59,932 nucleotides of DNA from SAR202 cluster bacterium (GTDB taxonomy: Bacteria > Chloroflexota > Dehalococcoidia > Lucifugimonadales > GCA-2719675): positions 1 through 59,932 of the forward strand of contig VFGW01000017.1 of the NCBI GenBank assembly GCA_009392295.1, in the 5' to 3' direction. Shown piece after piece: positions 18,135 to 26,486 of this stretch; position 1 is the stretch's first letter, and each line of letters begins with the position of its first letter. A program made the position numbers and the translations under genes. Below the pieces are notes generated by a model that worked only from the letters and a program-made list of their open reading frames with translations, was not told where the DNA came from and made no database searches.

Positions 18135-19157
18135 CTATCCTAAAAGTCCGTCTCTAAACGCTTGTAAATATTTCATGCAAAAATCATCTTTGCCTAAAAG
18201 CATATCTTCTGCATATTGGACTGCTTGATCTTGTGGCCCAAAATCATTAAATGTATAAATTTTATTTTGAATAGGATCAATTATTCCGCTATCTATTCCG
18301 CTATTAATGCTTAAGGCAATAAAAACTTTATTGATTAACTGCCTCTTTGGCAAACCAAAAGAAACATTGCTTAACCCTCCAGTGATATGAACCTCTGGAC
18401 CATACTCTTTTCTTATTAAATTTACGGCATCAAAATAATGATTGCCAAAGTTAGGGTCCACAGAAATTGGGAAAACAAGTGCATCAATATAAACATCTTT
18501 TAAAGGGATTCCGTTTCTGGAAATAATATCCATGATTTTATTAACATTGGACAGCCTTTCTGGTGCATTTGAAGGCATTCCGTCTTCCCCTGCAGCAGTA
18601 GCAATAACTTTAGAATTATGCTCCACAACAATGTCTATGGTCTCTGGGCGTTCAAGTGCTAAGGAATTTATCATTGGGGGGCCCGCTTTGCCTGTATAAA
18701 CCTCAAGTCCCTCTGAAATTATTTCTGAATTAGAAGAATCAATACTAACGGGAACCGTTGAAGCTCCCTCTACAACCTGAACTAGCCATTTCATAGCTTG
18801 TTTTTGAACATCAAGCTTGTATGAAATCTCATCCACATTCAAATCCAAAAACTTTGAATTTGCTTTTATTTGCTTTTCAACTTCTTTAACAATATACCTC
18901 CGCCCAACTTCAGCTTCCTCACTATTTCCGTTTATCCCATTACTGACAGCTATCATGAAATGTTTAATCTGTCCCTGTTGGTATGGTTGAGTTTGCGTGT
19001 ACCATTCAGGAATTTTTAAAAATCGTTGATTGCCTTCAATATCAACAAAAGTAACTCCTTCAACTCCGTCTTGGACTTGAATTCTTTTACCATTCCGTTT
19101 AAGAGATCTGGTTGCATGGATATTTTCTCCTATAACAACAAAATCATTTTTGTTCAT
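18135..19157 (-). CDS. Methyltetrahydrofolate:corrinoid methyltransferase (pterin-binding domain)
   Basis: 340-residue TIM-barrel protein of the pterin-binding (DHPS-like) family that includes AcsE, MtgA and the folate module of MetH. Visible motifs are VVIGENIHATR at the start, KFLDLNVDEIS, VSIDSSNSEI, NSLALERPE and HITGGLSNVSFGLPKR, the last being the conserved Asn/Ser pterin pocket. It moves a methyl group between methyl-THF and the corrinoid protein. Last gene of a five-gene minus operon; it overlaps the UroD-like gene by 14 bp. Confidence 0.9.
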   Translation of the reverse strand: MNKNDFVVIGENIHATRSLKRNGKRIQVQDGVEGVTFVDIEGNQRFLKIPEWYTQTQPYQQGQIKHFMIAVSNGINGNSEEAEVGRRYIVKEVEKQIKANSKFLDLNVDEISYKLDVQKQAMKWLVQVVEGASTVPVSIDSSNSEIISEGLEVYTGKAGPPMINSLALERPETIDIVVEHNSKVIATAAGEDGMPSNAPERLSNVNKIMDIISRNGIPLKDVYIDALVFPISVDPNFGNHYFDAVNLIRKEYGPEVHITGGLSNVSFGLPKRQLINKVFIALSINSGIDSGIIDPIQNKIYTFNDFGPQDQAVQYAEDMLLGKDDFCMKYLQAFRDGLLG

Positions 19158-20178
19158 TGTGAAGTTCCCATTGTTTTACAGCCCGTGGAATTTCAAGTAA
19201 ATTTTCTAATTTGGTTGCCAAGGGAATTGCACATTCAGGAGCAATCATCTCTATCCCTGCATCCATACACCTAAACACCTCTTCTCGAACTTCTTGTGGG
19301 CCTTTACTATATAAAGTTTCAGGATTGTTAATATTTCCTATTAATTTTATTTTTCCATTTACAATTTCTGCTGCTTTTTGTGGGTCGTTTTTTGAATCAA
19401 AGTGCATAGCGGCCATTTTTGATTCTGCTATAAAACCCAATCTGTCCAAGGTGTTTCCACATATATGTAATATTATAGGAACTTTTAGCCTTTCAGCCAT
19501 TTCTTGGTGGATCTCTAACAAAAATCTTTGATAATACTCTCCGCTTACCAAATCTCCTGTAGCATGATCTGGAAATGTCAAAACATCCGCTCCTGAGTCT
19601 ATTTGAGCCTGGCCATAAAGAACAGAAATTTCTTTTAAAGCATTTAAACAATCCATGGTTGCCGAAGGATCGTCTATCGACATTAAAAGAAATTTTTCAA
19701 CACCAAAAACGTGATAAGCTAGGGTCCATGGCCCCATTGTTTTACCTATAATTGCAGCTTCTTTCCCGTATTCTTTCTTTAAAATCTCGATAGATTTAGT
19801 TATAGCTTTAGTATCTCTATGTTCCAAGAAATTATTTGGTATTTTTACATCTTTAGCAGTATCCCAAATGGGATTAGTCATTCTTACTGTGGGCCAATTG
19901 TCTTTTTGTTCCCATTGAATATCACAACCCAAAGCTGCAGACTCCTGTATGATTGAAAAATACGGAGAAATAGAATCAAACCCTAATTCGGTATATCCTG
20001 TCGCAGCTAATTCTGCGTTTAAATTCGGATCTTGGCAAGCAGCAGGGAAAGGCGCCCCAACCAAATCCATCAGTTCGACAGTCGCAATATTTGTTGGATT
20101 TGCTACCGGGGTTCTATCCACAGGCAAGCCTGCCAGCGCATTTAACACCCTGTCTCTTGGTTTCATTTCTTTAGTCAT
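19144..20178 (-). CDS. UroD/MtaA-family corrinoid methyltransferase
   Basis: About 344 residues of the uroporphyrinogen-decarboxylase superfamily, resembling the MtaA/MtbA/CmuA branch more than true HemE. The zinc motif is visible as HICGN (His-x-Cys) with a later Cys in APECAIP, the H-x-C-xn-C ligand set of methylcobamide:thiol methyltransferases. ATG 20178 has AGGAG 7 nt upstream; the earlier ATG 20184 is too close to it. In this operon it may transfer methyl groups between the corrinoid protein and an unidentified thiol or methyl donor. That partner is inference. Confidence 0.85.
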   Translation of the reverse strand: MTKEMKPRDRVLNALAGLPVDRTPVANPTNIATVELMDLVGAPFPAACQDPNLNAELAATGYTELGFDSISPYFSIIQESAALGCDIQWEQKDNWPTVRMTNPIWDTAKDVKIPNNFLEHRDTKAITKSIEILKKEYGKEAAIIGKTMGPWTLAYHVFGVEKFLLMSIDDPSATMDCLNALKEISVLYGQAQIDSGADVLTFPDHATGDLVSGEYYQRFLLEIHQEMAERLKVPIILHICGNTLDRLGFIAESKMAAMHFDSKNDPQKAAEIVNGKIKLIGNINNPETLYSKGPQEVREEVFRCMDAGIEMIAPECAIPLATKLENLLEIPRAVKQWELHNEQK

Positions 20179-20202
20179 AAACATACTCCTAAATCATCAT
20201 TT

Positions 20203-20892
20203 TTAAACAGGTGGAGAAAAACCCAAAGTGCCAGTTGTCATTTGTCCCCTCATAGCATCTGCTTCAAGTTCATCTTCTACCCCTCTGACATTCCTCGCAA
20301 TAGGTAATAACATTTGAAAAAGCTTATCATGTCTCGTTTTGCAACTAAAATACATACTTCCATCTGAAGATTGTTCTAAACTACCATATCTGATTAAACC
20401 CTTGGTTATTGCCCTAAATCTAGAATTTTGATTTGCTGCTTCTCCTTGTGCGGTTAATTTATACTCCCATCCGTTTGGTCCTTTTTGGCTTATAGCTCCA
20501 AGCATTAAGTTACTTCTTAGATCTTTGACAGGATATTCAGGATGTTTATATTCCACAGGCTTTTCAACCGCTAGTCTCAAAAGAAATTTCAAAAGACTGG
20601 TATGTTTTTCTCCACACTCAAAAACTAGCTTGTTTTTATCTGTTGTAGACGTAGATAATTCGCCTAAATCAATCAATCTTTCTTTAATCTGTTGTATTCT
20701 AGAAGCAGCTTTTTCCCCCTTGGTAAATGTCCAGACAGTCATCATTTCGTTTTTTTCATATAACCCAACACTGATATCTTCACAAAATTTATCAATTGAT
20801 ATCAAATGTATGCATTTTCCTATCTTTTCTAAAATGGGCAAAACCTTGCCTTTTAGCAATCGCGGATCATCAAGTTGATTTTTTTGCCCCAT
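20203..20892 (-). CDS. Unknown protein with internal duplication, in methyl-transfer operon
   Basis: 229 residues from ATG 20892; ATG 20898 is equally possible, as GGAG lies 9 and 3 nt upstream respectively. No family recognised. It contains two copies of a ~58-residue module (about residues 53-109 and 142-199). Each reads roughly hydrophobic-T-x-G-E-x-A, then R...I...L, G-x-L-x-x-S, F-x-C-x3-H and a LLxxLA-type helix. A C-x3-H pair is kept in both copies (CGEKH and CKTRH). The repeated fold could be winged-helix-like or a metal/ligand-binding unit; the sequence does not decide. Flanked by the homocysteine methyltransferase (upstream) and the UroD-like gene (downstream) in one operon. Confidence 0.8.
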   Translation of the reverse strand: MGQKNQLDDPRLLKGKVLPILEKIGKCIHLISIDKFCEDISVGLYEKNEMMTVWTFTKGEKAASRIQQIKERLIDLGELSTSTTDKNKLVFECGEKHTSLLKFLLRLAVEKPVEYKHPEYPVKDLRSNLMLGAISQKGPNGWEYKLTAQGEAANQNSRFRAITKGLIRYGSLEQSSDGSMYFSCKTRHDKLFQMLLPIARNVRGVEDELEADAMRGQMTTGTLGFSPPV

Positions 20893-20909
20893 TATCATTT
20901 ACTCCAAAC

Positions 20910-21797
20910 CTAATTTTTTATTACTTTTACAATCTCTCGGATGTGTTCAGCCGTTGTACCGCAGCACCCTCCAATAATATCTACACCAACTTCTTGTAAT
21001 TTTTTAAAGCGAGACTTCATATATTCTGGAGTCTCTGGATAAATTATATTTCCTTTTTCCATGCCCGGAATTCCGGCATTTGAATGTATCAACATTGGCA
21101 AATCTGTAGTTTGTCGAATCATTTCAGCAATATGAATCATATTGTCGATTCCATTTCCGCAATTAGCCCCAACAACATTTGCTCCTGTGGCTTCAAGTTC
21201 CTTTGTAGCTTGTTCTGGGGTAACCCCTGTCATTGTAAAAAACCCACGGGGACCTAGGGTAAATGTCATAGTTGCCATTACAAAAACATTCAAGCTTTTT
21301 GCTGCTTCAACTGCAACTTGGGCTTCATCTAAAGCAAACATTGTTTCTACTAAAACAGCATCAACTCCACCGGCTTTCATTCCTTCTATTTGTTCAATAA
21401 AAACATCTTTCATTTGTTCCCTGCTAACAGAACCCAAGGGCTCTATAAATTCTCCAGTTGGGCCGATAGACCCAATCACATATTTAGAGGAGTCCCCGTC
21501 AGTCGCTTTCTTAGCATTTTCTGCAGCAGCTTTGTTTACACCAAAGACGTCTCCTCCTTGATTGTATTTTGTTAACATAAATCGGTTTCCCCCAAACGTA
21601 TTTGTTAAAACCATGTCAGATCCTGCGTCAAAATATTCTTTTGACATTTGTGTAATAAGCTTAGGCTTAGATAAATTAAATAATTCCGGAGAATCTCCAG
21701 GAATTAAACCATGCTCTTGTAGCCACGTTCCTGTTGCACCGTCAGAAACCAATGTTTCTTTCGTTAATATTCTGTCTTCAAATGAAATTTTTGCCAT
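20910..21797 (-). CDS. Homocysteine S-methyltransferase (Hcy domain of split methionine synthase)
   Basis: 295-residue zinc methyltransferase corresponding to the N-terminal Hcy domain of MetH (also MmuM/BHMT). It starts with LVSDGATGTWLQEHGL, carries TNTFGGNRF, and shows the three zinc cysteines in GANCGNG (one) and GGCCGTT (two). It has no cobalamin, pterin or activation domains. With the separate corrinoid, pterin-methyltransferase and activase genes nearby, the best reading is the homocysteine-binding part of a multi-protein methionine synthase. S-methylmethionine or betaine as methyl donor remains possible. Second gene of its operon. Confidence 0.9.
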   Translation of the reverse strand: MAKISFEDRILTKETLVSDGATGTWLQEHGLIPGDSPELFNLSKPKLITQMSKEYFDAGSDMVLTNTFGGNRFMLTKYNQGGDVFGVNKAAAENAKKATDGDSSKYVIGSIGPTGEFIEPLGSVSREQMKDVFIEQIEGMKAGGVDAVLVETMFALDEAQVAVEAAKSLNVFVMATMTFTLGPRGFFTMTGVTPEQATKELEATGANVVGANCGNGIDNMIHIAEMIRQTTDLPMLIHSNAGIPGMEKGNIIYPETPEYMKSRFKKLQEVGVDIIGGCCGTTAEHIREIVKVIKN

Positions 21798-21809
21798 CTC
21801 GTAATATTT

Positions 21810-22148
21810 TTATCCAATCCAATGGTCCGTTCCCCCTGGGATAGGGCTTCTGGTGCCATCTTTATTCATTTTAAGTATAAGTTGAGCGAAGTTTTTTGGG
21901 TAATTTTCCTCTATAGTTTTTGCCAGTTTTTTGGAAACATCATCTGCACTTCCCTTAATCTTTTTATAATCTCCCCACTGCCATCCATCAAGATATTGGT
22001 CGGTCCCAAAACTTCCGTCTTGCATGGCAATTGAATCTATTCCTTGCTGAAATCTCTCTTGAAGCAAAACAGAAAATTCGTTCCGATCATCTCTTGCTTG
22101 CACTTGTGATGGAACCTCTTTCCAATATAAAATTCTAACTTCAGCCAT
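21810..22148 (-). CDS. PF13769-type 'virulence factor' protein
   Basis: 112 residues resembling the small family named 'Virulence_fact' (PF13769): AEVRILYWKEVPSQVQARD at the N-terminus, GTDQYLDGWQWGD in the middle and a P-G-G-T-D-H tail. No signal peptide or membrane segment. ATG 22148 follows AAGGGAAA with good spacing and replaces an upstream TTG. It heads the operon with the homocysteine and pterin methyltransferases; I recall the family keeping such company in Alphaproteobacteria. A metabolic accessory role is therefore more likely than virulence. The family match is from memory of its motifs. Confidence 0.7.
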   Translation of the reverse strand: MAEVRILYWKEVPSQVQARDDRNEFSVLLQERFQQGIDSIAMQDGSFGTDQYLDGWQWGDYKKIKGSADDVSKKLAKTIEENYPKNFAQLILKMNKDGTRSPIPGGTDHWIG

Positions 22149-22184
22149 ATTATTTCCCTTCAAACACAAACATTTTGTCTCTAC

Positions 22185-22190
22185 ATTATA
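22185..22190 (-). promoter_or_regulatory. Possible -10 of the minus-strand methyltransferase operon
   Basis: TATAAT on the minus strand, about 37 nt before ATG 22148. No convincing -35 is found at 16-19 nt. The 160-bp divergent gap to the amidase shows no cobalamin or SAM riboswitch that I recognise. Confidence 0.35.
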
Positions 22191-22255
22191 AACTTCATAA
22201 AACTAAAGGTCTAACTTATTTTATAACAATGTTTTTTTGTGTGATATTTTCTAAA

Positions 22256-22284
22256 TTGACCGAAAAAATTTTGAATGCTACACT
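22256..22284 (+). promoter_or_regulatory. Predicted sigma-70 promoter of the amidase gene
   Basis: TTGACC at 22256-22261, a 17-nt spacer, then TACACT at 22279-22284. Transcription would start near 22291, before the AGGGGA site and the TTG start at 22330. Confidence 0.55.
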
Positions 22285-22329
22285 CAGCAGCCAACAGTTT
22301 GATTTTTTGAATCTAGGGGAAATAATTAT

Positions 22330-23754
22330 TTGCTTAACAATAACTTAGCTTTTAGCTCAATTTCTAGCTTAAAAAAACTTATTCACAGCAAGGAGATATC
22401 TCCTGTTGAACTAGTAAACATGTTTGTTGAAAGGATTCAAAAATATAACCCAAAACTTAATGCGTTTCTTACGGTTTCTGCTGAAAAAGCTTTAATTTCG
22501 GCAAAAAAAACAGAATCTGCTATTTTGCAAAACCAACCTATCGGCCCCCTGGGAGGAATTCCTATTTCTGTTAAAGACCTAGAGCTAACTGAGGGAATCA
22601 CAACTACTATGGGGTCTTTAATATTTAAAGACAGAATACCTTCTGAAAATTCAATCGTTGTAGAAAGGCTACTAGCTGCCGGTGCAATAATTTTAGGCAA
22701 AACAAATACTCCAGAATTTGGGTTTCTTGGTCATACAAAGAATCGCCTCGGAGATGATTGCAGAAATCCCTGGAACACTAAGCTTTCATCGGGAGGATCA
22801 AGCGGTGGCGCAGCTTCAGCTGTCGCGGCAGGACTCTGTGTTATTTCTACGGGTAGTGACGGAGGTGGTTCGTCCCGAATTCCAGCAAGCTTTTGTGGAG
22901 TTTTTGGCATCAAACCAACCCAAGGGCTAGTTCCCAATTTCTTTGGCTCATCATCAACCCCTGTCGTGAACCTTTTTTCTCAAGCAGGCCCAATTTCTAG
23001 GTCAGTTGACGATGCTGAAATTATGTTAAAAATAATTTCAGGCTTCGATAAGCGAGATCCAAATTCAATAGCCATAACGCCTAAAGAATATTTTTCAACC
23101 GAATCCTTACCAATAAAAAACCTCCAGTTTGCCTGGTCAACAAGTTTTGATAATTCCCCTATTTCTAAGAATGTCAAAGCTAAAGTTCTAGATGCTATAA
23201 AAATATTTGAAAATTTAGGCGCAACTGGCGAGGAAGTGGAAATTAATGTAGGAGATCTGTTTGAAGATTTTTGGGGTATGTTTTCGGCTTGTGCACATGC
23301 AAAGCTGGGCCTCCTTTTAGAAAAAACTCCCCACCTTTTAACTGATTATGCTAAAGAATCTCTTGAGTATGGGGGAAAAATTTCTGGAAGTCAATTTGCT
23401 CAATCTTTAGGAAAAGCAAATATTGTTAAAAATAAATTTGCTTCTATCTTTGCCAAAAAAGATTTTATTGTAACTCCCACTATGGCAGTTACAGCTTTTC
23501 CCGCCGGCAACCCGCCAAACAACATCAACGGACAACAGGTTAATAAATTCTGGGGTGCATTTCCATTTACGTATCCCATCAACGTAGCTGGCCTGCCTGC
23601 AGTTAGTATTCCTTGCGGCTTTTCTCCTGAAGGTCTGCCTGTTGGTTTACAAATTATCGGCAATTATGGATCAGAAGCCAGACTTTTAAATATCTCAAGA
23701 GCTTTTGAAAGTCACACTAAATATTTATCTCAAAATCCCCCTTGTTTTGAATAA
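22330..23754 (+). CDS. Amidase (amidase signature family)
   Basis: 474 residues of the amidase-signature family (like AtzF, AmiE-type amidases or GatA relatives). The Ser-cisSer-Lys triad can be placed: Lys82 in SVKD, Ser157 in SGGSSGGAAS, and nucleophile Ser181 in DGGGSSRIPA. Length fits a stand-alone amidase; no gatB or gatC is adjacent, so a GatA role is unlikely. TTG 22330 has AGGGGA 9 nt upstream. The substrate is unknown. It is divergent from the methyltransferase operon. Confidence 0.9.
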   Translation: MLNNNLAFSSISSLKKLIHSKEISPVELVNMFVERIQKYNPKLNAFLTVSAEKALISAKKTESAILQNQPIGPLGGIPISVKDLELTEGITTTMGSLIFKDRIPSENSIVVERLLAAGAIILGKTNTPEFGFLGHTKNRLGDDCRNPWNTKLSSGGSSGGAASAVAAGLCVISTGSDGGGSSRIPASFCGVFGIKPTQGLVPNFFGSSSTPVVNLFSQAGPISRSVDDAEIMLKIISGFDKRDPNSIAITPKEYFSTESLPIKNLQFAWSTSFDNSPISKNVKAKVLDAIKIFENLGATGEEVEINVGDLFEDFWGMFSACAHAKLGLLLEKTPHLLTDYAKESLEYGGKISGSQFAQSLGKANIVKNKFASIFAKKDFIVTPTMAVTAFPAGNPPNNINGQQVNKFWGAFPFTYPINVAGLPAVSIPCGFSPEGLPVGLQIIGNYGSEARLLNISRAFESHTKYLSQNPPCFE

Positions 23755-23853
23755 TTCCTTTGTTAACAAAATAATAATTTCATGCTTTCCTTGTGTTTAG
23801 GCCTGCATTGTTATATAAATGTTGAAATAATTTCTTGTCAAAAGGTGGCCTAA

Positions 23854-24840
23854 ATGATGCCTAAAACCATGTCTGTAATGAGAACTGTCGCACCTCATAA
23901 GCTCGGGGTATTTGAAGAAAAAATTCCCGAGATAAAAAATAACCAATGCCTCATCCGCCTAGAAAGATGGTCTGTATGTGGGAGCGACATCAAATCTGGG
24001 TGGGATCACAAAAAAAACACCCGAGGTTATCCAATATGCCATGAATTAGCAGGCACAATTATTGAAACTAAGTCAGAAAAATTTAAAATTGGTCAACGCG
24101 TAATTGCCTTGCCGTCTCCAGTAGATATAGGTGGGCTATGTGAATTTATGGTGGGAATTCCTGAGTACATGGCAAAAATCCCTAATGAAGGAGACTTATC
24201 ATCATGGGTGACATGCCAGCCGGCCGGAACTGTTTTATATTCTTGTCAACAAATCGGAACAATAATTGGGAAAAAGGTGTTGATTTTAGGCCAAGGGGGA
24301 ATTGGCCTCTCTTTTGCTGCAATTTTCGCCAGATCGGGGGCTTCACAAATTATTTGCTCAGATCCTATCGAAGAACGTTTACGGTTTTCAAAAAATGTAG
24401 GCGCAACACATGTAATTAACCCAATTAAAACATCAATTGACGATTCTGTTGCCGAAATCACTAACGGAGCTATGGCAGATATAGTTATTGAAGCTGCAGG
24501 ATATGAACAAACATTAAACGATGCTTTTCGTCTGGTGAAACAATACGGCAAAGTGATAATTTTCGGCATGGTTAGAGACGGTAACAACCCTTCCACATTA
24601 ACCTCGATTGCGACGCACTATCTTCTACAAAATTGCCCAACAATAATTCCTACCGTAGGTGGTCGCAGCGCAGATCCCATTTCCCACATTCAAGCAATGA
24701 TAGACTTAAAAGAAAGAGGGTGGTGGGACCCTGGGGAGTTAATTACCCATCAATTACCATTTTCTAAAGCACAACAAGCTTACGAAATGTATGCTTCGCG
24801 AAAAGACGGAGTTGTGAAAATAGTTTTACATGACGATTAA
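23854..24840 (+). CDS. Zinc-dependent MDR-family dehydrogenase
   Basis: 328-residue medium-chain dehydrogenase. Catalytic zinc ligands fit Cys42 (CGSD) and His63-Glu64 (CHELAG). The NAD(P) site is LGQGGIGLSFAAIFARSGA. The four-Cys structural zinc lobe is absent, as in some threonine/sorbitol-type and orphan MDR members. Start ATG 23854 or the following ATG 23857, after AAAGGTGG. The substrate is not predictable. Confidence 0.85.
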   Translation: MMPKTMSVMRTVAPHKLGVFEEKIPEIKNNQCLIRLERWSVCGSDIKSGWDHKKNTRGYPICHELAGTIIETKSEKFKIGQRVIALPSPVDIGGLCEFMVGIPEYMAKIPNEGDLSSWVTCQPAGTVLYSCQQIGTIIGKKVLILGQGGIGLSFAAIFARSGASQIICSDPIEERLRFSKNVGATHVINPIKTSIDDSVAEITNGAMADIVIEAAGYEQTLNDAFRLVKQYGKVIIFGMVRDGNNPSTLTSIATHYLLQNCPTIIPTVGGRSADPISHIQAMIDLKERGWWDPGELITHQLPFSKAQQAYEMYASRKDGVVKIVLHDD

Positions 24841-25037
24841 ACAAAAAATCCATTCAACATTTTTTTTAAATTTTTAGTAAAAAAGACTTGATTAAAAGGG
24901 CTTTTTAATTCATGTAATTTGGTTCAGCTATTACGTTTTTTCGGTGTTGTCGAGGCAAATCCATAATCGGGTAATTCTTTGATGGTTTGTTTAACCAAAT
25001 TTTCTAAAAATTTTAACACTTTCACTGCTTGACTCTC

Positions 25038-25068
25038 TTGTCATCCAGTGCACAGTCAGTTGTACAAT
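25038..25068 (+). promoter_or_regulatory. Possible dnaA promoter
   Basis: TTGTCA at 25038-25043 and TACAAT at 25063-25068 with a 19-nt spacer, about 48 nt before the dnaA start. A second -35-like TTGACT lies at 25029. The 275-bp gap 24841-25115 shows no clear DnaA box and no gene. Confidence 0.35.
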
Positions 25069-25115
25069 TCATTCGTGTTTTTCACATTGCTTCAAGAAAT
25101 TCAAGGAGGTAATTC

Positions 25116-26486
25116 TTGGCAACAGTTGTTAACGCACGTTCTTTATGGGAATCCGTCCTTGGTGACCTACAGGTTCGTGTTAATAGGCCCAGTTATGAGA
25201 CATGGTTAAAAGATACTCATGGCGTTCGCCAGGGTAATGGCGAATTAGTTGTCGGTACACCTAATTCTTTTGTCTGCAGCATGTTGGAAAATCGAATGTA
25301 TTCCATGATTGCAGAAGCAGTTGAGCGTGTTTTTGGTGAACCTTTGGATATTATTTTCAAAATTATTTCCCATGAAAATGCCGTAGACAATATTCAGGCC
25401 CAAAAACATACCAGCTCACACTCCAATAAAATCGTTGGAAAGAATGAGTCCTTGGATTATAACGTTTCAAACGGAGGGGTTATTCAAAAATATACTTTTG
25501 ATAACTTCGTGCTCGGCAAGCCAAACGAACTAGCCTATGCGGCATCTCAAGCGGTTGCCACAAACCCTGGAAATGCATATAACCCTCTTTTTATTTATGC
25601 CAAAGTGGGAATGGGCAAAACACATCTGTTGCACGCAATAGGAAACGCCCTTATTTCTTCGGGAAAAAACATTCACTATACAACTACCGAAGAATTCACA
25701 AATGAGTATATTGACGCAATCCGCAACGGAAAAACAGAATCTTTTAGAAATAGGTACAGGCATGTTGACACCCTGCTTTTGGATGACATTCAGTTTCTTG
25801 TTGGCAAAGAGCAAACACAAGAAGGCTTTTTTCATACTTTTAATACTTTGCATTTATCTGGCCGACAACTTGTAATTAGTAGCGACAGGCCCCCAAAAGA
25901 ATTAACACTGCTTGAGGACAGAATTCATTCTAGACTTCAAGGAGGGTTAACTGTTGATATACAACCTCCCGATTATGAAACCCGCCTCTTGATTCTGAAA
26001 GAAAAAGCTTCAAAAACAAATTTTGTTTTTACCGAAGACATCTTGAAATTTCTATCCGAAAGGATTTATAAAAACATCAGGGAGCTTGAGGGTACTTTAA
26101 ATAGGCTAATGGCATACTCCCAGCTTCTAAACGAAAAAATTTCTGTCGACCTCGCCGCAAGAGTGATTTCAGACACATCTGGCAAGCGATTTAACGCTAA
26201 AGCAACAGACCAAAAAATTCTCTACACCGTTTCAACATATTTTAACATTGATGAAGCCCAAATAATTGGAAAAAAAAGAGATGGGCAAACAGCACGTATA
26301 AGACAAATTTGTATGTATCTAATGCGCGAAGAAGCTGAGTTGTCATACTCACATATTGGAACTGTTTTAGGTGGTCGAGATCACACTACAGTTGCTCACG
26401 CCTGGAAAAAAATCCAACACCTATTGAATGAGGACGATAACTTGCGCCGAGACTTGATCAACATATCCCAAGACTTGCAGTCTTAA
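25116..26486 (+). CDS. dnaA: Chromosomal replication initiator protein DnaA
   Basis: 456 residues, all four domains. Domain I is 1-85 (LWESVLGDLQ, YETWL); a short linker follows. The AAA+ domain starts near 126 with TFDNFVLGKPN, and Walker B is LLLDDIQFL. Domain IV carries the DnaA signature GGRDHTTVAHAWKKI, which reads the DnaA box. The P-loop at 162-169 is AKVGMGKT where most DnaAs have GGVGLGKT, so the first two glycines are replaced while GKT is kept. Start TTG 25116 has a perfect AAGGAGGT (25103-25110). The replication origin follows directly. Confidence 0.96.
   Translation: MATVVNARSLWESVLGDLQVRVNRPSYETWLKDTHGVRQGNGELVVGTPNSFVCSMLENRMYSMIAEAVERVFGEPLDIIFKIISHENAVDNIQAQKHTSSHSNKIVGKNESLDYNVSNGGVIQKYTFDNFVLGKPNELAYAASQAVATNPGNAYNPLFIYAKVGMGKTHLLHAIGNALISSGKNIHYTTTEEFTNEYIDAIRNGKTESFRNRYRHVDTLLLDDIQFLVGKEQTQEGFFHTFNTLHLSGRQLVISSDRPPKELTLLEDRIHSRLQGGLTVDIQPPDYETRLLILKEKASKTNFVFTEDILKFLSERIYKNIRELEGTLNRLMAYSQLLNEKISVDLAARVISDTSGKRFNAKATDQKILYTVSTYFNIDEAQIIGKKRDGQTARIRQICMYLMREEAELSYSHIGTVLGGRDHTTVAHAWKKIQHLLNEDDNLRRDLINISQDLQS

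Noticed and set aside
22149-22329. Cobalamin or SAM riboswitch before the methyltransferase operon
   Set aside because: The gap is about 180 bp, AT-rich, divergent, and shows no B12-box or SAM-I core motif.
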